Shown here piece by piece: positions 60,098-64,000 of a stretch of DNA of 64,000 bases. Position 1 is the stretch's first letter; each line of letters opens with the position of its first letter. The notes beneath the pieces are model-generated. The model made no database searches. It was given only the letters and a program-made list of their open reading frames with translations, and had not been told where the DNA came from. The DNA lies in the NCBI GenBank assembly GCA_900079685.1, contig LT599018.1:888478-952477 (forward strand), in the 5' to 3' direction. The position numbers and the translations under genes were made by a program. Source of the stretch: an uncultured delta proteobacterium. GTDB lineage: Bacteria > Desulfobacterota > Desulfovibrionia > Desulfovibrionales > Desulfovibrionaceae.

Positions 60098-61744
60098 ATG
60101 GTAAACTTTGATTGTTTCGCTCTCTTCCACGTCTCGAACGGTGCCCGCATTGCGTTGCTTGCCGCGTTGGTCTTTGTTGCGCCTTTTTCCGCCGCGGCCG
60201 CTCCCGCCCCGCTTTCCAAGGCGGCGGAGCCGGAAGCCGTCGTGGACCCGTTCCCGTCCGTCATTGAAAAGGCCCAGCGAAGGGCCACCCGGTCCTACAA
60301 ACCGGCAGAGGCCCAGGCGCCGGATTTCCTGCTCTCCCTGCCGGAAGCCCAGTGGCGGTCCATCAGCTTCAAACCGGAAAAGTCTTTATGGCGCAACAAA
60401 AACCTGCCGTTTGAGGTCGAGTTCTTCCATCCCGGTTTTATTTATAACCGCCAGGTCGATATCTCCATCGTTGACGGCGCCGCAACCACGCAGCTCCCCT
60501 TTTCGCCGGATATGTTCGCATACGGCAACAAGGCTCTGGCGGAGAAGGTAAAACAAACGCCTCCGGGCTTTGCCGGATTCCGCATCGTATACCCGCTCAA
60601 TGCGCCGTCTTCCCGTGACAGCGTCGCGTCTTTTCTCGGCGCGTCCTATTTCCGGGGCGCGGGCAAACACTCGGCCGGGGGCCTGCACGCCCGCGCGCTG
60701 GCCGTCAACACCGCCCTTTCCGACGGCGAGGAATTCCCCCTTTTCCGCGAGTTCTGGATCGTCACGCCGAAACCCGGCGACACAAGCCTGACGTTGTGCG
60801 CCCTTCTGGATTCGCCGAACCTGACCGGGGCGTACCGGTACGTCATCACTCCAGGAACATCTACCGTCATGGACGTGGAAGCCAGAATTTTTCTCCGCAA
60901 AGACGCGGCCTGGCCGCAGAAAATCGGCGTGGCTCCGCTGACCAGCATGTTTCTATACTCGGAAACGGATAACGTGCGCCCCAACGACTACAGGCCGGAA
61001 ATCCACAACTCCGACGGCCTCCTTTTCTCCACCGGGGAAAACGCCTGGGCCTGGGCGCCGCTTGCCAACCCCGCACGGTTGGCGATCAACACCTTCCCCA
61101 TGGAAAACCCGCGCGGTTTCGGCCTGTTGCAGCGCGACGCCAATTTCGACCACTACCAGGACATCGCCGCCCGCTTTGAACGCAAAGCGTCGGTTTGGGT
61201 CGAGCCGCACGGCGACTGGGGACCGGGAAGGATAGAACTGATCCAGATCCCCAGTTCCGAGGAAATCCACGACAACATCACGGCCTTCTGGGTTCCGGAT
61301 TCTCTCGCCCCCGCCGACGGCGCGAAAGATTCCCAAGCCCTGTCGCTGGCGTACAAGCTGTATTGGATGACGCCGGGAGTCACCCCCCACGCCCTGGGCC
61401 GCGCGACAGCCACCAGGCTGGTAAAAAGCGGCGATACCGCCCGTTTTTTGGTCGACTTTGAGAGCGAGGCGCTGGCAAGCCTGCCGGCGGATTTCGGCCT
61501 CACCAGCTTTGTCGAAACGCCGGAAAACGCCCCGATCGTCGAAAAGCAGCTCATGAAAAACCCGGCGACCGGCGGCTGGCGCTTGTCTTTCACCGTCAAG
61601 CTGCCCCGCCAGGACAGTGTTATGCAAAGCATCATCTCCGCCCGCGAAGGCTCGGCCCGGCTGCGCTTCCGCGCCCTGCTCAAAAAGGGGGAGAATCTGC
61701 CGGCCCCCCTTACGGAAGAATGGATTTACGATTTGCCGCTGTAG
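60098..61744 (+). CDS. opgG: Periplasmic glucan biosynthesis protein OpgG/OpgD (MdoG family)
   Basis: A 548-residue protein with a signal peptide (residues 15-40, ending AAAAPA) and the MdoG domain: WRSISFKPEKSLW, LPFEVEFFHPGF, FPLFREFWIV, SMFLYSETDNVRPNDYRPE and WVEPHGDWGPG. It modifies or assembles osmoregulated periplasmic glucans. OpgG and OpgD are paralogues; linkage to opgH favours OpgG. The ribosome site is remote (GGGGAG 14 bases upstream). Confidence 0.92.
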   Translation: MVNFDCFALFHVSNGARIALLAALVFVAPFSAAAAPAPLSKAAEPEAVVDPFPSVIEKAQRRATRSYKPAEAQAPDFLLSLPEAQWRSISFKPEKSLWRNKNLPFEVEFFHPGFIYNRQVDISIVDGAATTQLPFSPDMFAYGNKALAEKVKQTPPGFAGFRIVYPLNAPSSRDSVASFLGASYFRGAGKHSAGGLHARALAVNTALSDGEEFPLFREFWIVTPKPGDTSLTLCALLDSPNLTGAYRYVITPGTSTVMDVEARIFLRKDAAWPQKIGVAPLTSMFLYSETDNVRPNDYRPEIHNSDGLLFSTGENAWAWAPLANPARLAINTFPMENPRGFGLLQRDANFDHYQDIAARFERKASVWVEPHGDWGPGRIELIQIPSSEEIHDNITAFWVPDSLAPADGAKDSQALSLAYKLYWMTPGVTPHALGRATATRLVKSGDTARFLVDFESEALASLPADFGLTSFVETPENAPIVEKQLMKNPATGGWRLSFTVKLPRQDSVMQSIISAREGSARLRFRALLKKGENLPAPLTEEWIYDLPL

Positions 61745-61768
61745 CCCGCCCGCAGGCATGAACGCACC

Positions 61769-62146
61769 ATGACAATGAACCAGGCACGCATACCGGACAC
61801 CAAAAGCCTTGTCGCGCGCGACAGGGTCCTTCTCTACACGCGCGGCATGGATATCGAGCCGGAGGACGGCGTGGCCCTCGCGCTGGAAAGTATGCGCCGC
61901 GCGGGGCGCGGCGCCGGGCCGGACAAGGTGATGGCAGAATTGTTCGGGCTCTTGCGGGAAAACGGCGGCCCTCCTGCCGTGGCGGGCGGCGAATCCCTGC
62001 CGCTGGTATGCGCGCCCCCTCTGAACCGCAGAACCGTTTTGCCGAAAGATATGGAACCCCTCTCGCTCACGACGGCGATCATCAAATGGTGCCGGACGGT
62101 TTTTACCCGGACGGCAAAAAAGGATGCTACAAAGGATGAAGGCTGA
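61769..62146 (+). CDS. Small protein between opgG and opgH
   Basis: A 125-residue soluble protein. An alpha-helical stretch (GVALALESMRRAGRGAGPDKVMAEL split) and a Pro-rich middle (APPLNRRTVLPKDMEP), which resembles the N-terminal cytoplasmic start of longer OpgH proteins. It overlaps opgH by 11 bases. It may be a detached N-terminal part of OpgH: enteric OpgH has a long cytoplasmic N-terminus that this OpgH lacks. Confidence 0.6.
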   Translation: MTMNQARIPDTKSLVARDRVLLYTRGMDIEPEDGVALALESMRRAGRGAGPDKVMAELFGLLRENGGPPAVAGGESLPLVCAPPLNRRTVLPKDMEPLSLTTAIIKWCRTVFTRTAKKDATKDEG

Positions 62147-64000
62147 GACTCCCAACCCCGCATGGATGCATGCGGGAAACCGCCGCCGCTCGGTCCTGCT
62201 CGCGCTTATCCTCATCCCGTCTCTTCTCGCGGCCACGATCATGTACTCGCTCCTGCCCGCGGCAACGGGTTTGTTGTGGAACTCCGTCATCACGGCGCTC
62301 TTCGCTGTCCTCTTTTCCTGGATATCCGTGGGGTTCTGGAGTTCCCTGGCCGGGTGCGTCATTGTTTTCAACAAAGTGGACAAATACAGCGTAACGGCGA
62401 ACCTTCCGGAAAGCTGTGATCTCCCCGATGACTTCCGCACCGCCCTCCTGTTTCCCGTCTATAATGAAGACACCCGGATGGTGGCCGAAGGCATACGCAC
62501 GGTTATCGCCTCCCTGCGCGAGCTGGGTGTTGCGAATCATTTCGACACCTTTATTTTGAGCGATTCCACGGACCCGGAAGCCTGGGTCCGGGAAGAAGAG
62601 GCATGGTACTCCCTGGTGCGGGAGGAAAACGCCTTCGGCCGCATCTTTTATCGCCGCCGGAGAAGCAACCTGAAACGCAAAAGCGGCAACATCGCGGACT
62701 TCTGCCGGCGTTGGGGCGCGAATTACCGCTACATGATCGTCTTTGACGCGGACAGCGTCATGGCGGGAAAAACCCTGGCCCGCATGGTGCAGGCCATGGA
62801 AGCCCATACCGATATCGGCATCTTGCAAACCCCGCCGAAAGCCTTTGGCAGCCGTTCCCTCATCGCCAGGGTCCAGCAGTTCGCCAACCACCTGTACGGC
62901 CCTATTTTCGCGGCGGGCCTGCATTACTGGCAACTCGGCGACGCCCAGTACTGGGGGCACAACGCCATCATCCGGACAGCCCCGTTCATGGAATTCTGCC
63001 AGCTGCCGACCCTGCCCGGCAGGTCTCCGCTCGGCGGCGACATCATGAGCCACGACTTTGTGGAATCGGCGCTCATGCGCCGGGCCGGCTACGGCGTCTG
63101 GCTGGGATACGACCTGGACGGCTCCTACGAGCAATGCCCCCCGACCCTCATTGACGAACTCATCCGCGACAAACGCTGGTGCCAGGGCAACTTGCAGCAC
63201 AGTCGCCTACTGTTCACGCGCGGCTTCTTCCCCACCCACAGGGCGTTGTTCATCAACGGCATCATGTCGTACGGCTCGGCGCTGCTGTGGTTTTTCTTTC
63301 TTATTGCCAGTTCCGCCCAGGCCATGGCGGAAATTTTCGTCGTGCCCACTTACTTCCCTTCCGGCCCAAGCCTTTTTCCGGACTGGCCCCAGTATTTCCC
63401 ACGCTGGGCGTTAACGCTCCTCAGCAGCACTGCGGCGTTGCTCTTTCTTCCCAAAATATTCGCCCTTATTCTGGTTGCCGTCCGGGGAGGCGCCAAGCAC
63501 TTCGGCGGGGTTGCGGCCATGACGTTCAGCGTGATCGGGGAAGTCGTCATCTCCACCCTGCTCGCTCCCGTCCGCATGCTGTTCCACAGCTATTTCGTGG
63601 TTACCACGCTTCTGGGAAGCCCCAGCGGCTGGAACACCCAGAACCGCTCGCAGGAAACAACCTGGGGCGACGCCGTGCGTTTCCATTGGTGGGGAACGCT
63701 CCTCGGCCTGCTCTGGGGCGGCGTCATGTACCTTGCCAACCCCGGCTTTTTCCTCTGGCTGTCCCCCATTATCATCGGGCTTGCCGTTTCCATTCCCCTG
63801 TCCGTTCTGACCAGCAGAGTCCGCCTCGGCAACGGCGCGCGGCTGATACGCCTGTTCACGACGCCCCCGGACGTCGAGCCGCCCAAAGAGCTGGCCTTTC
63901 TCAAGCGCAACATCCGCAAACCCCTGCCCCCCAGCCCCTTTGAACTTGCCAGGGACAAGGGATTCATGCGGGCCGTGGTTATCCCCCGGGTCTTTTTCCT
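62136..64000 (+). CDS. opgH: Glucan glucosyltransferase OpgH (partial, runs off the window)
   Basis: An open frame from ATG 62136 to the window end (over 620 residues). Two N-terminal membrane helices (about 18-85), then a GT2 domain with FPVYNED, MIVFDADSVM (metal Asp), GGDIMSHDFVE (base) and KRWCQGNLQH (QxxRW type), then further membrane helices. This is inner-membrane synthesis and export of periplasmic beta-glucan backbone. The 3' end is not in the window. Confidence 0.92.
   Translation, partial: MKAETPNPAWMHAGNRRRSVLLALILIPSLLAATIMYSLLPAATGLLWNSVITALFAVLFSWISVGFWSSLAGCVIVFNKVDKYSVTANLPESCDLPDDFRTALLFPVYNEDTRMVAEGIRTVIASLRELGVANHFDTFILSDSTDPEAWVREEEAWYSLVREENAFGRIFYRRRRSNLKRKSGNIADFCRRWGANYRYMIVFDADSVMAGKTLARMVQAMEAHTDIGILQTPPKAFGSRSLIARVQQFANHLYGPIFAAGLHYWQLGDAQYWGHNAIIRTAPFMEFCQLPTLPGRSPLGGDIMSHDFVESALMRRAGYGVWLGYDLDGSYEQCPPTLIDELIRDKRWCQGNLQHSRLLFTRGFFPTHRALFINGIMSYGSALLWFFFLIASSAQAMAEIFVVPTYFPSGPSLFPDWPQYFPRWALTLLSSTAALLFLPKIFALILVAVRGGAKHFGGVAAMTFSVIGEVVISTLLAPVRMLFHSYFVVTTLLGSPSGWNTQNRSQETTWGDAVRFHWWGTLLGLLWGGVMYLANPGFFLWLSPIIIGLAVSIPLSVLTSRVRLGNGARLIRLFTTPPDVEPPKELAFLKRNIRKPLPPSPFELARDKGFMRAVVIPRVFF

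Noticed and set aside
1-64000. CRISPR array
   Set aside because: The only short tandem repeat (48609-48737) is in frame inside a gene, has no spacers, and no cas genes are present.

Overview
The window reads as a GC-rich chromosomal segment of a Desulfovibrionaceae-like (Desulfobacterota / former deltaproteobacterial) Gram-negative anaerobe. This rests on gene content: an mlaEFDCA lipid-transport operon without mlaB, adjacent nadC-nadA, a chemoreceptor with a zinc-binding CZB-type sensor, a TRAP importer with a GntR regulator, OpgG/OpgH glucan genes, and Mu-like prophage genes of the DUF3383/DUF3277 type. The assignment is inference; no rRNA is present.

Layout, left arm (1-27,930, host): outer-membrane lipid homeostasis (mlaE-F-D-C-A) with ndk; a convergent MgtE magnesium transporter; nadC-nadA; guaB and guaA; tatB-tatC; a large chemoreceptor on the minus strand; a coupled hisB-lipoprotein-hisA-zinc ribbon operon; a CheY-like receiver and phosphoglucomutase on the minus strand; a truncated nitroreductase; a four-gene set with a coiled-coil protein, an OmpA-domain membrane protein, a Ras/Rab-like small GTPase and a diguanylate cyclase; a monooxygenase-fold protein; metNIQ; an M23 peptidase; and tRNA-Pro(UGG).

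Middle (about 27,978-43,848): a strongly reduced Mu-like transposable prophage of about 15.9 kb. A repressor (+) diverges from ner-like, MuA and MuB genes (-). MuB then runs out of frame into the C-terminal half of a major capsid gene, a deletion scar that removed the lysis and head genes. Neck, sheath, tube, chaperone and a short tape-measure gene follow, with no baseplate. The far end carries an unknown 381-aa protein, two small zinc ribbons, a Com/Dam modification pair, a tyrosine recombinase without an arm-binding domain, and beside it a 566-bp segment bounded by 43-bp inverted repeats that holds two convergent alternative C-terminal coding segments. This invertible-looking cassette is the most unusual item in the window.

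Right arm (43,850-64,000, host): a structured non-coding stretch, then a minus-strand run (metallo-beta-lactamase-fold hydrolase, TPR protein, PLP aminotransferase, chorismate-mutase/EPSP-synthase-like fusion with in-frame decapeptide repeats, GT9 glycosyltransferase), a TRAP importer (dctP/Q/M) divergent from a FadR-type regulator and a short-chain dehydrogenase, ilvE, a membrane-anchored protein of unknown function, and opgG-orf-opgH, the last cut by the window end.

Convergent gene pairs are separated by very strong symmetric terminators, and most operons are translationally coupled by ATGA/GTGA overlaps.
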